From positions 409,980-473,979 of the forward strand of contig NW_020170387.1 of assembly GCF_000524195.1 (NCBI RefSeq): a stretch of DNA of 64,000 nt, in the 5' to 3' direction. Position 1 is the stretch's first letter. Every line of letters begins with the position of its first letter. Positions 38,401 to 49,617 of this stretch are shown one piece after another. A program made the position numbers and the translations under genes. The notes beneath the pieces are model-generated. The model saw only the letters and a program-made list of their open reading frames with translations. It was not told the DNA's origin and did not search any database. The DNA is from Echinococcus granulosus. Taxonomy: Eukaryota; Platyhelminthes; Cestoda; Cyclophyllidea; Taeniidae.

Positions 38401-40181
38401 GAATCGCTCTCAGACGTACGGCTGTCTCTGATTCATTCACATCAGTTCAATAAGCGGATGAACGTCTCATTACTGCATGATACCCTAGTGTGTTCAAAAT
38501 CTTCTCTGTGGGTAGATCTCAGTTGCATGTTTTTTGATCATTTACTGGTAGGATAATTTGCTTGCCGTTACACATACCGGCATCGCACGCTCACTGGTGC
38601 TGTCACCTACCACCTTGATGAACGGTGTCCGAACTACTCAGAACACGTGTAGGCCATTAGGAACAGTAATGTGAAATAGTTGGCACTAATCCCAATGCAG
38701 AGTATCACCATGACAGAATTCCTTCTCAGTTTGACTTAACTTCGTCTTAGGTACGAGCAACTTCAAACTGACACCGGGTTTTGGGCGATGGGCGTATTTC
38801 CTACTTTACTTGTAGGATTCAAGACCCATTTTAGAGGCCACTTTATATGACATGATATGACATGTTAAAGATATTAAGGCTTTTTGTGCAGTAAACTCAA
38901 TCTATTAAAGGATATTTACTGCCCTAGTCCATCGGCCACTTGAATAAGTAATCATTAGCTAAACCGATGTTTGTAATGCAAAATACTACATAACCAACAA
39001 AACGTTTGTAAATATCGTAGAGGTTCCCGGTTTTTATTCTTCGAAAAGCCCAGATTTTCGTCTTTATTATATTAAAAGGAGGATTTAACGAATTACTAAT
39101 AGGGAATCGAGCTTTGTGTTTGACCAAATTGTATGATAATTGCGGAAAATAGATAAGGTGATCGTCCCGGACAGAAGGATACTATTGGTTCTCAAGGCCT
39201 AGTCGGTCTATTCAAAGCCATTCAAGAGTTAGGAATGAAATTCACTGATTAATTTTCAATCACAATGAGATTACATTTGATCCAAACGACAATGTCTGCA
39301 TCACTTCGATTCCGACTGGTCCATAGGATTGTTGGAATTAGCTTCTCTGGAAATTCTCCATGTTGTCAATGCTCTGCTGAGTGCTTACCCATCCATATGA
39401 TCACTGGTCCGAAGGTAAAGTAGAAAAAATAGTATAAGCAAATGCGCAGATCTACTCCTTCACGATTTCGATAGTTTTTGCTACTGTAGTGACACCAGAT
39501 CGTTCTATCCTAGTGTCACCTCGGTCCTTCGTGATCACAGTGCAAAATACGATAATGGAGTGAAATCGCTTTAAGGATCCGCAGTAGTATTTCTGTCGAA
39601 ATAGAGGTAGACTTTGAGAACAGGAAACATCACTATTGTAAGAATGGACTAAAATTGTCGGACCTCGTTCTTCGTAATGTAAAAAGGGCGGAAATCAAGA
39701 AGTAAATTTACCCTAACCCAGTCAGGAACTAGTGTATCAATTGGTAAAGATAAATTTTGGTCTTTGGCCTTACGCGATCGGTCACTTAGGGTATGTGGAT
39801 TCAACTTTCGTTCGTATTCCAGCCACGGACAGTAACGCAATTGCACTTGCGCCTCTGGAATGACTACGGAGTTCCACCGGAGGAAAAATTATACCTCATA
39901 CTGCAGGCCCACCTGGCTCTCCTCGCCAAATACCCTTTAAGTGAGTTTGGTCCTCCCGTTGTCCATTGTAGGTAAGATGATCCTTTTTGATTAGCGTCCA
40001 CCAGTCGCAAACGATGTTTTGGCTTCTTTGTTCTGTATTCTTCTTCTAGTGCTGGGGTAGGCAGAACTGGCACGTTCATTTGCAGTCGATGCCTGCTTGA
40101 TCAGCTACTAAAGGACTCCTCGAATATCGATATCATTGGCACGACTCTGGCAGTTCGAAGGTGGCACAAAAATCTTGTTCT
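35447..40181 (+). CDS. Protein tyrosine phosphatase, partial, broken by N gap
   Basis: Four exons carry successive pieces of a classical PTP domain. Exon 35447-35629 (acceptor CTGACAG, donor GTAAGT) holds HVNASYVQ and YIATQGP, the usual substrate-side motifs. Exon about 37898-38006 begins inside the assembly gap and holds VDFTCRVFAV. Exon 39823-39971 holds VTQLHLRLWNDYGVP and ends in VVHC. Exon 40050 to about 40160-40181 begins with the rest of the P-loop, giving HCSAGVGRTG with the catalytic cysteine and arginine. The phases agree (0, 0, then 2). The enzyme class removes phosphate from phosphotyrosine in cytosolic or receptor proteins. The WPD loop reads WND: the aspartate general acid is kept and the proline is replaced. 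Exons for the N-terminal helices and the C-terminal end of the domain were not found, so receptor or non-receptor type cannot be told. Confidence 0.85.
37798..37897. other. Assembly gap (100 N)
   Basis: Exactly 100 N, the conventional size for a gap of unknown length. It removes the 5' part of a phosphatase exon, so that exon's acceptor cannot be seen. Confidence 0.95.
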
Positions 40182-41569
40182 GGTTGATTTGAGCTTCAAA
40201 ACCAAGTTGATTTGAAAGCGTTAGTTATTTTTTAAGTGCTTTACTGTTTTCAAAGCCAAGACTTAAAGAGCCACTTCTTTACAAAAATGAAATACTAAGA
40301 TTAGTTGGTTAAAGCAGATGATATAACCTCGCTTACTGTTCTGTTTAGTTTTTTGTTCAAATTCGTAGATTGCGTTATTGACAAATTGGGTCTACTGCCA
40401 GTAACCATTAGACCAATCGGTATATCATTTCTCAAAACCTTTCTTCAATATTCCAAAGCAAAAAATACAATCACTAACTCTTTGATACAAAAGAGAAGAC
40501 CTATCTAGCTTGCCAATCTACGTATGTCATAGAGAAATCAACGATTATTTGAACGGGATAGCTAAACTGTTATTGTTGAAGCAACAAATGTTATCGAGGA
40601 AGGCAATGCTTTTGGTATTCTCTAAATCACTCGTCCTTTTGCTAGGGGTTGCACCCCTGGGCAGCTATTCGAGTAAGTACGACAACCTCCGAACCGAACG
40701 CCAAACCAAGGTATCATTCGTGTTGTGAACTGGTGTTTGGTGTGTGAGCACGGCCACTACTTCAATCTCAACCAGAGTAGTCGGGAAATAGAGACTTCAA
40801 TGCGAATGTTTGCATTGCCGACGTGGGCGCATATGACGACTGGCTGAGACGTGGGGGCGGCCCTATCCTCGCGTATTTGTGGAGATACAATTGCCCTCGG
40901 TCCCATTGTAGTTATGAGCGCACGTTAAGTGCCTTCGCGTTATATTGGCCGATGAGGGGGCTAACTGTAGTTTATTCCCAGAAAGATCAAGAGAGGGAGA
41001 TGCATGTGAAGGTTTATAAAATTTCGAAACAGGAATTAAGTTGCAAACATCCTTTACAGTCATGCTGAGTACGTCTGATATCTGCCCCTTTTGTTATTAA
41101 AAATTGCGATTAAAATGGACGCCAACCCTTGCTAGTGAGTCAGTGAATTTCAAATTCGTCCTTTTTTCCTAGAAAGTGCGTGGATTATAAACCTTTTCAT
41201 ATTTTTCGATAGGCATTTATGTGTAACTACGTAAGTGACTTGCCTCCAACAATAAAACGAAGGTAAATTGGTGAGGAAAAACTAGGCAAGCTCATTTCCC
41301 TCATGGGTACATGCTTTTCCAGAGTAAATATGTTTCACTTTAATGGTGAGGTGGCTTTGGCCAAAGTTCTTCGGTTCTGAAGACAACATCTCCTTTTAAA
41401 AGTGAAATTCCAGAGGTCATACCTCTTTAGAGGGACAACAAATTGTGGTGGTGATTAGTTTAATGAAGACACTTTAAGAGACACTTCTCTTTTTGATTAA
41501 TTTGCATTTTCAACAACAGTATGACCTTTTCTGATTGCCCGCTTCTTTGTTATCACAAAAGTTTACCCA
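40182..41569. other. No supportable exon
   Basis: The last phosphatase exon(s) should lie downstream of 40181, but I see no convincing frame with the expected Q-x-Q-Y motif region. Confidence 0.35.
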
Positions 41570-41680
41570 GAGACTTCCCTAAAGACAAAAGAAGAGGACG
41601 TAATGCTCGGACTAGATGTGCATTGTCGCCGCATGGTGTGGGCTCAAGGGTAGGCTACCCAACTGAAATACAATGGTAGC
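41570..41680. repeat. Diverged partial copy of the foldback-element arm
   Basis: AGACTTCCCTAAAGACAAAA and the following GAGGACGTAATGCTCGG, then GGCTCAAGGGTAGGCTACCC, align in order with the arms of the element at 1435-2056. The match is clear but gapped. Confidence 0.55.
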
Positions 41681-42606
41681 GCACCTAAGTAGCTCGTTGC
41701 CAAAACCTAGAGTTAAACGAACAATTAACGTAGTGCAGATACTTATTATTTCTGCTACGAGGTGTGCTACTTCCCAACAGCCACTGAAGTGTTTTGACAT
41801 CTTCTCTTGCATTGCAGAAAACGAATGCGCAAATTTGTAAAATCTTTGAACTGTAAATAGGGGAACCGGAATAAAAGATTAACAAGTTTTTCTGACACTT
41901 AGACCCTGGATCGTATCCTGAGGACTCGTTGAAGGAAAAGGAAAATTTTATACACCTTGTAACGTCAATCCTGCATTCATAATCCACTTATATTTGTTTT
42001 AAAATTCCTAGGTATCCAAAACCTTTTATGTGGAACTTTTAAGCAAAGAAGCGTTTGCCATTCCTTGTGGCTGGTTACATGAACTTATGTTTCTCAAACA
42101 TGTTACTGAATTGTTGGTCAAAATTTGCACCTCGTCTGTGAATTGCCACTTATTATGCCTTGCTAGGTGAAACTTTTGTCCATCTAACGAGGCAGCACTG
42201 GTTTTATGCCTTTTTGGTAAAAGAAACTCAAATTGCATTTTCGTATCCCTCTGTTTCCTTTCGTTAGCTTTTTATTGAAACGCATAAGCCTGGATAGAAA
42301 AGAATTAATAATAACTGAATAGGTTGTTGGAAAGTTAGCAGAAATTAAAGGGATGAGGCATCATGCCAGAATAAAGATGAGGAAGGAGCCCTCGTAAATG
42401 GCATCCAGTTTTAATTATACCTACCACCGCATTGTCATCCTCTTTTCGTCATCTCGGGGACTCCTTATGGTTAGGTTCTTGTGTCGAAGAACGCGGTGCA
42501 CTCCGATATCCTTGAAATATATACGAGATGTCTGGCCATTGTGAAGATAACAAACAGTTTATGCTGTTCTACTTTTCTGTCCCATATTGTGTCAAGTTGG
42601 TTTCAG

Positions 42607-42805
42607 CAATGCGTAGACCATGGCGCGTTCACATCCTTCTTCATCCCCTCCCGAGAGTACACAGCAAACGGCTGGATCGCTAGCGTCAGCATCCAGTATA
42701 AATGGAGGGGAACTTGGCTCGAAATTTGATAACGCTAAAATCATTGTAGAGCAGAGCACTCGCTTTAGTACTTCAAACTCTACGTCATGTCCTTTCCAGA
42801 TTTAA
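42607..42805 (+). CDS. Candidate exon, unrecognised (MARSHPSSSPPES)
   Basis: After a good acceptor (GTTGGTTTCAG, ending 42606) lies an ATG in good context (ACCATGGCG at 42620). It opens a Ser/Thr/Asn-rich frame (MARSHPSSSPPESTQQTAGS..) of 61 codons. The donor is not clear. It could be a first coding exon continuing into the frames at 42900-43030 (DIICHVRSSVIAILKQFG.., after CGATGGCCAG). Family not recognised. Confidence 0.35.
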
Positions 42806-43599
42806 AATTCCTCTTCGCCTGCTTTTCCCTAAGTTTATGCAACGGCCTTCAACCCTAACACAACCTTTGACTTCCTCATGATTGATTGGCGATGGCCAGG
42901 ATATCATTTGCCATGTGCGGTCTTCTGTAATAGCTATCCTGAAACAGTTTGGTCCAGAAAGGTGCCTGAGTGTTACAGAAATTACCATTTCATTAAGTTT
43001 AGGATCAAACTTGTGCCATGTAGACGCTTTCACACTACTCTTAGGTTATCTAATTTACTCTCAAATATGCCTTTTGATGTAAACGATATCACTCATGCAT
43101 GTTCTAGAACGCTTTGAGGAATAGGCTAATTAATGTGGTTTGCATCAGACGTAAGAAGGTGTGGGTTACCTTGTAACGAAGAAAGTGGGGCTGGGAGGTT
43201 CTACTAATAAATAGGTGTCCATACCGTAGTTGCGCTGAAACACGAGAGGACTGAATGGCTGGTATGCCCTAATTGCAATTTGCTTTCGTGGCCTTCACGA
43301 AAGTGGTTTGTAGTTCCACCCAAAGTACCCCTGCTACTAATCTCTAGTCGCACGGTATGCTCAAAAACGTATCAAGCTAAAGATCAGACGCTAATCACAA
43401 GTCGGTTGTTCGAGTGACAGTCTGGCCAGTTATTCCAGTGTCTACCTAGTCCAGTGGCATCAACTAAATCATAAAACATGCTGATTAACTCCATGACCGT
43501 TTCTAGCCGATGACTGAAGATAAATATTAGCAAAATGCAGCTTTTACATCATTCACTGCTCCAAATTAATGCTTACATCCATCGAAGATTTAAAAGTTC

Positions 43600-43818
43600 G
43601 TGTCTGATGAAGCGTTCAGTGCTGTAAGGGGCTCCCGTGCAATGCACTCTTCGCTCGTCTCAAATGCTTCCGCTACGGACATGATCCTGAACCGTGGATT
43701 GAGTCGTTACATTGCAGCACCTTGGCAATCCAAAGTTGTGACAAATCAATCGCTCAAAACAGCTTTACCCCCTTATCAACGTTCTCTCGGTGCCTCCTAT
43801 GCAATTTTAGACTTTTGT
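43600..43818 (+). CDS. Candidate exon, unrecognised (VSDEAFSAVRGSR)
   Basis: An open frame with protein-like composition (..SRYIAAPWQSKVVTNQSL.., PPYQRSLGASYAILDFC) that runs to a possible donor GTAAAG near 43818. The acceptor side (TTAAAAG) is weak. It may belong with the candidate exon at 42607. No family was recognised. Confidence 0.3.
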
Positions 43819-43918
43819 AAAGGCCAAACAACATTTGAAATAATCTGGATAATGTTGTACAGTATGATATGCTTAAATATTTGTTGCAGAAGTGTGCCTG
43901 TCGAGCCTTTGTAGAGGC

Positions 43919-46253
43919 GCTCGCACTAATAAATGGTGGTGGATACCAATTCGCATTTCGCAACTGGCTAAAGGCTATTGGGAAACTGACTTAGGCTTTT
44001 TCGACCACTAGAAGAGGTATTCAACACACCGCTTTGCTGGCTGGGATTTCTATTTATTTGCAGGCTGTGGTTTAAACAAATTGAGTTATATGGTCGTAAA
44101 CTTTGCGAACCTGCCAGGCAGCATTTGGGTACTCATGCATTTGAATTCAGTGGTGGCAGTGTATTTTGCTGATGGCGGTCAGCGACAAGCGCCTTTCAAT
44201 GTCTACCACCAACAAATCAAACCTGAGTCTCTGATTTTACGCCTTAGCCATATCTCAGGAATAAGGTCGCACTAGTTTAAACCTCGATGAAGAGTTCAGG
44301 CTCTTTGTGAAAATACCAACAAAATGCAAATGTAAATGGTGTTTTCATCCAACAGAAAAGAGAACAAAATCAATGTTAAACAATTTCTTCTGTGAGCAGC
44401 ATCATGCAATTAAACTGGGCGCAGAAGAGGAATGGACTACTTCATGTCGAAAGTCAAAATAATTCGCTCAGCTCAGCATCTGTTTGTTATCATTCCACCA
44501 TAAACTGATCGTACTGCGTTTGAAGGTGTAGCAAGTACGACCAGCCTCGATTCCTGTGGACCTTGAAAATTTAATGTGAGCTTGAGCACGTGCTTAAGGA
44601 AGCACTAGAGCAAATAGGTTCTCAGGCTAAGCCAGGATTCATTATGAACAAGTGTTTCGTTAATAACATGCATTCATTTTGATTTATATCACTAATGGAA
44701 ATGCAAAATGATGATCTTACTTATTGGTTACTATTACTATCGAGATCTCGGAGAAAAATCGGCCTTCACCCCACTGTTCTCCACGTACCTTTCCCCTCAA
44801 ATCAACCGCATTGCCTTTTGATAAAATACATTTCATGTGTTAGACACGAGGGGTAAGGTAAGGAAATCGGGCAGTCACATGCGTGTTAATTCCTAGATGA
44901 CGTCTGAGATTCTAACAGAAGTCATCTAATGATCTATTTACAAGCTTGCTGAATAGGTTGTCCATATCGGAATATTATAGACAACAGGATAATTAGATTG
45001 TAAAACACAAATCTGCTAAGAGATCCCTTGCAAGATTAGTTAAAAATTTTCTCTATGCTATCTTATCCGGGGCAATAAGTTGTTAATTAGATAAGCAGTT
45101 TCCATCGTGTATTTATTTGGCTTGAAGTAAATGTATATCTTGGATGCAGGGCAGTTTATTTGTGATGCTTTATTTGCCTATCATCTAACAACTTGCCCAG
45201 TACCCAAAGCCATAGAGACGCATCACAAGTGATATTAGTATCATGTGTGGTGAATCAAGAAAAGTGAAAATAAATCCACACTGCTATTTGAGACCGACGT
45301 CATGTTTCGACCCAGATAACGGCAATAGCACCACTTTGAAAATGCCTTTTTGAAAGGAATCAACTTAATTTATTTCCACTAAAAAATAAATCCAAAAACG
45401 TCCCAAGTCGGAAATGAATTTCACACAAGGGATTATTGGGCCCTTTCGATGACCAAAATCCACATTTGTGAAAGTGATAATTCTGCTTTCCTAATATCGT
45501 AAGATTTTGTTTATTCACTAAATTATTAAAGAGATGATAACACACTTTTTCATAACCTCTTTATTCAACAATACAGACATGAGCTTTAAGCAAAAGGTCG
45601 CATTCAACTACTGTCTTTCTTCAAGACTTTTGTGTGCACAAGCTGATTATCGACTTTCGCTAACACTTAACAATCCGCGAACAATGTAGTCGTCATGACA
45701 GTGACCCAAATGAAAGTACTGCCATTTTACGTGGAGTCTAGCATACGTAACCGCATTTTGGCCTAAATGCCTAAGGAAGACAAAGAGATGTTCCAACCGA
45801 GGCCTTTGTGGAAAGGTAAAAGGGCATCATGTATTCGTGAGTAAAACCCATGTTCTGAAACTGATAACTCAGTAAAGCGGAAGAAGTGGCAGGCTGACGG
45901 TCCCACGACACTGCATTTTAACTCAACAAATCCGTGCTTTGTACAACATTTTGTCAATTATTGTAGAAATGGTATTAATACCGTTCCCCCAAAAACAACA
46001 GACAATGTTTGGTGCACTTTTAGGGTAATACTTCAAATGGCATTTTTGAAAAAAATTTTTTTTCCTAGTGCTTGTTGGGATCTCCATATTTACATCGATT
46101 CAGAAAAATTTTAGTCTACTTACTGGTTACCAATGAAAACCCAGTGTCCATAAAGTGATCGCGCAGCAGTTTATTCAGCCTTCTCCAACTTTCGATTGGA
46201 TTAGTGAAGTCTCGTGGTGAGGCCACACAATCACCAGTTTCAAGAAGCCATAA
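43919..46253. other. Non-coding stretch upstream of DGAT2
   Basis: No gene was seen. The last few hundred bases presumably hold the promoter and 5' UTR of the acyltransferase gene, but no TATA box or initiator stands out. Only short chance frames are present, apart from the small hairpin at 44894-44928. Confidence 0.4.
44894..44928. repeat. Imperfect hairpin, ~12-bp stem
   Basis: TAGATGACGTCTG pairs with CAGAAGTCATCTA with one mismatch around a nine-base loop. It is too short for a typical pre-miRNA by itself. Confidence 0.4.
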
Positions 46254-46334
46254 ATGGGTCAACCAGTGGCATTAGGGTGCAAGTTGATACGTTGGAGGGC
46301 TTTAAATTTGCAAACCGCAATCAGTAATCACACC

Positions 46335-49300
46335 ATGGCTAAGGAGATGGGGTGGTATGATCATTCCGTGTTTTACCGCTTTCGTGCTCGAGTTTCTGTC
46401 TTCCTCTTCGGCTGTTCAATTGTTCTCCTCCCAATCCTATGTCTCATATACTATACAAGGCTGTTTGTCTACCCACTCTTCCTAATGACGTTTGGTCATC
46501 CTATTGCTGATGCGTACAGCTGTTACTGCTTTCTAGTCTTTCTGCTTTACACCATTCATTGGATCTGGGATGTCGAAACACCGTATCGAGGAGGACGCCG
46601 TGTAATGTGGATAACGAGACTCGCCTTGTGGAAGTGGGTGACGCAGTACTTTCCAGCTCGTTTAGTGGTATCGAAGGAACTGGAGAGGTGGGCGAGGGAG
46701 CAGGGTCAAGAAGTGGGTGAAGAGGGTGCAGCCATACAACTGCCTACCTCCGTTAACTACCTCTTGGGATACCATCCGCATGGACCGGTGGCAATGGGCA
46801 TGCTCATGGCGTATGGCAACGACTTGTTGAATTTCTCTAAAGTATTTCCGGACATTAAAACACACATAGCCACATTGAACGTGCATTACAAAGTTCCGTT
46901 CTACCGGGAATATGCTATGCTCGGAGGTGAGCAAAATGTGTTAATTTATTAGTTCGGAACTGTTAGTAAAAATTTTGTGCGACTCGAAATGGCGAATATT
47001 TTCATGGCTGCACGACAACTAGCTATGGAGGTTAATTGAAATCCGTTTGCAACTACCTTAGCTGGGTTGTTTATGCATCAGTCACATGACTTGTTCGACT
47101 GATGGGCTGTTTAGAAACCGATGTCAACTGATCAGAACAATTAAGTGGTCCATGAAGGGTGCGAAAACGATGCATCTCGAGATGTAAAACATAAAGCAGT
47201 CGACAATCACGTCGTTTTATTGGGACCTTAAGGACCTACAACGTAACACATTGAACTCCATCTGATTTCAATGGAATGTTGGCTGTTCTTTTGCATAGGA
47301 CTCAAAATGTGAAGGTGAGTTACCATTTGTTGTACAATTTCGGCGAAGACGATCTAGTGTCTGATGTTGTCGAAAAGGCCGCGACAACCACCTTCTGGTG
47401 CAAGTGTAAAAGGTTAAAATTCCTACCTCACTATACATTTCTAAGGAAATAACATGATATTATCATTAGAGGAAAAAGCAATTACGCCTTTGAGATGCAG
47501 GTGGCGAATCTGTGACCTTAATGCACCGTGAAACACCTATGAGGCGCCCTTCAAGTGTTGCAAGCAGCTGATGCAAGTATTTGGCGCTGTTTGTGAATGA
47601 TCCGCTTATCCGATGCATTTGGGGTAACAAGTAAAGCCGATTCCCCTTCACGTTCAAAGCACGAATGTAACAAATTGTGCAAAATATTACCCTGAGTAGT
47701 TTACGATCGCCCATTTAACCCTCATTTGACCAACATATACCTCTCCATTATAAGTGGCTACAGCTGCAAAGTTTGCCATTAGATTGTTTTGCATGAACCT
47801 TAAATCTCAATCCTCAACTTACTTCCTGAAAGGCTGCTGTGACTTACTCACGAATCAACATCGAACAACATTGTTCCTTGTCGTCCTTCTTCAGCAAGAG
47901 AATGAGAGCTGCGCACTTTGTAATTAACCCACAACCAATGTGTGTGTGTGTGTGTATGTGCGTGTGTGGGTGTTATTTTCATCCCATTGCATTCTCACAA
48001 AAGTACACGGTGACAACTTCGAAGATGCTGTGCAGTTTGCTGGAAAATCACTTCTAGTCGTCTCGGATTTGCATACGAATGTCAGATTTCAGGTCTCTTG
48101 TTGCTTGAATAAGCCTAACCTTCTTGCTACACTTCTCACTTTCTTCTAGAGAGATTTTTTACCTCCAAACAGGCGGTGTCTCCGTCAGTCAAGAGAGCCT
48201 AATCTACCTGTTGGATAAAGAGGTGACGGGAAGAACGGGCAATTTAGTAGCAGTCTCCGTAGGTGGAGCAATAGAAGCTCTGGAATCCCGACCAGGTCAC
48301 TACGTCCTCATGCTCAGTCGACGTCGTGGCTTCTTTCGCATAGCCCTGAGAACGGGGTAAGCTGGCCACCTGATACATCACCGAAATGCATGGACCTCTG
48401 AAGTGAAGCCCTCCTCTTGCATATTTACGTCGTTCAGATGCTCGCTCGGTCAGCCACGGTAATGGTGTTTTCTTGTCCCTTTAGCGCCTACCTCATTCCC
48501 TCCATAGGCTTTGGGGAGACGAGTATGTACGACCAGGTTGCTAATCCCACGGGTTCTGCTCTGCGGAAGCTTCAAGACTGGTTCACGCACACCTTCACGC
48601 TGGCTCCTCCTCTCTTCTACTCTACTCGAGTCATTCCATACCGGAAACCGCTCACTGTAGTCGGTAAGATAGTAGCGTCGTTTGCGTACCACCCTTGTTA
48701 TCCAAATGTTGCAGTGGACTTATAATCCCTTCATCGCATGTCACTGGTGACGGTGATGCGGTGACAGGGCTATGCTGGAATTGAGTCAGGCGGTTAATTA
48801 TGAACACATGTACGTGTGCACAGCCTTGGCAAATCCGAATTCAATTTGATCTACTTTGCTCATTATGATGACCTTTGGATTTGGATTTGCATATCATTTT
48901 GCGCACACCACCTCTCTATCATTTATGTGTAGAATTGACAACATCGTCGCCTTGATCTCACCCTCATCCACTAGCGGTGTTTGCAGCATAACTGGAAATG
49001 CCTTCAATTGACGTGCAATTGTCTGAAAAATAAGTTGGGTAACTGGGTGTTATTCGGTGGAAGTTGGGCGCTATCGGGAAGGCTACTGCAGCAGCCACAG
49101 GAAGTTGGTGCAGTCACCGATTCAGAAGTGAAAAGCATGTGCTTGCAGTGACAAAATTCAGGCATTTGTCGAACGGTTTCACTGCCTTATTCACTTCCGT
49201 CTTCCACAGGTAAAGGCCACTCAGATTGACCGTGTCTAGGTGGTTAGCTTTAGAAATTAGTCCGCTGGCTAAATGTAGGAAAGTGGTGCCCCCTTGAAGG

Positions 49301-49485
49301 TGATTGGCATGTTTTATCTTTGCTCTTCTCCAGTCGGACGACCCATAATATGCAGGCGAGTTCCTCATCCAACAGACGAAGAGATCGACAACCTCAGAGA
49401 GCAGTACAAGCAACAGCTGAGGGAGATATTCAACAGGTACAGACCGCTCTACGATCCCACTGCAGAGGACATTCGCTTTTACTGA
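46335..49485 (+). CDS. DGAT2: Diacylglycerol O-acyltransferase 2 family enzyme, complete
   Basis: DGAT2-family enzymes join fatty acyl-CoA to diacylglycerol (or monoacylglycerol) at the ER membrane to make triacylglycerol. Four exons are read: 46335-46926, 48173-48356, 48485-48663 and 49334-49485. The donors are GTGAGC, GTAAGC and GTAAGA, and the phases 1, 2 and 1 all match, giving 368 residues (mammalian DGAT2 is 388). Visible landmarks are two membrane segments near residues 21-54 and 59-77, YFP at 105-107, the catalytic HPHG at 147-150, and the C-terminal signature RRGFFRIALRTG..LIPSIGFGE. The exon 1-2 join reads YAMLGG-GVSVS and aligns without a gap to the mammalian YLMSGG region. The start at 46335 (CACCATGG) is preferred over an in-frame ATG at 46254, which adds 27 residues. 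It could be a monoacylglycerol acyltransferase of the same family. Parasitic flatworms do not make fatty acids de novo, so such an enzyme would act on host-derived lipid. Confidence 0.92.
47939..47971. repeat. (TG)n microsatellite in DGAT2 intron 1
   Basis: An interrupted TG run (TGTGTGTGTGTGTGTATGTG then CGTGTGTGG) upstream of exon 2. Likely polymorphic in length. Confidence 0.85.
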
Positions 49486-49596
49486 TTACATTTGCGCACT
49501 CGTTTGCACTTCTCCGATTTTTCCACACTTTTCTCTTTCGCACTAGTTAGCATGTTCAGCACCCAATCATAAAGGCATGTTGTCAATGAAAAGTAC

Positions 49597-49602
49597 AATA
49601 AA
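49597..49602 (+). promoter_or_regulatory. Poly(A) signal AATAAA of DGAT2
   Basis: AATAAA lies 112 bases after the DGAT2 stop codon on the coding strand. It is followed within 20 bases by GT-rich sequence (GTTGGTGTC), as expected for a 3' end. Confidence 0.6.
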
Positions 49603-49617
49603 TGGTTCCAGTTGGTG

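Noticed and set aside
47466..47714. 82-codon minus-strand frame inside DGAT2 intron 1
   Set aside because: Fairly protein-like, but no start context, splice sites or recognised family; a nested gene cannot be supported.
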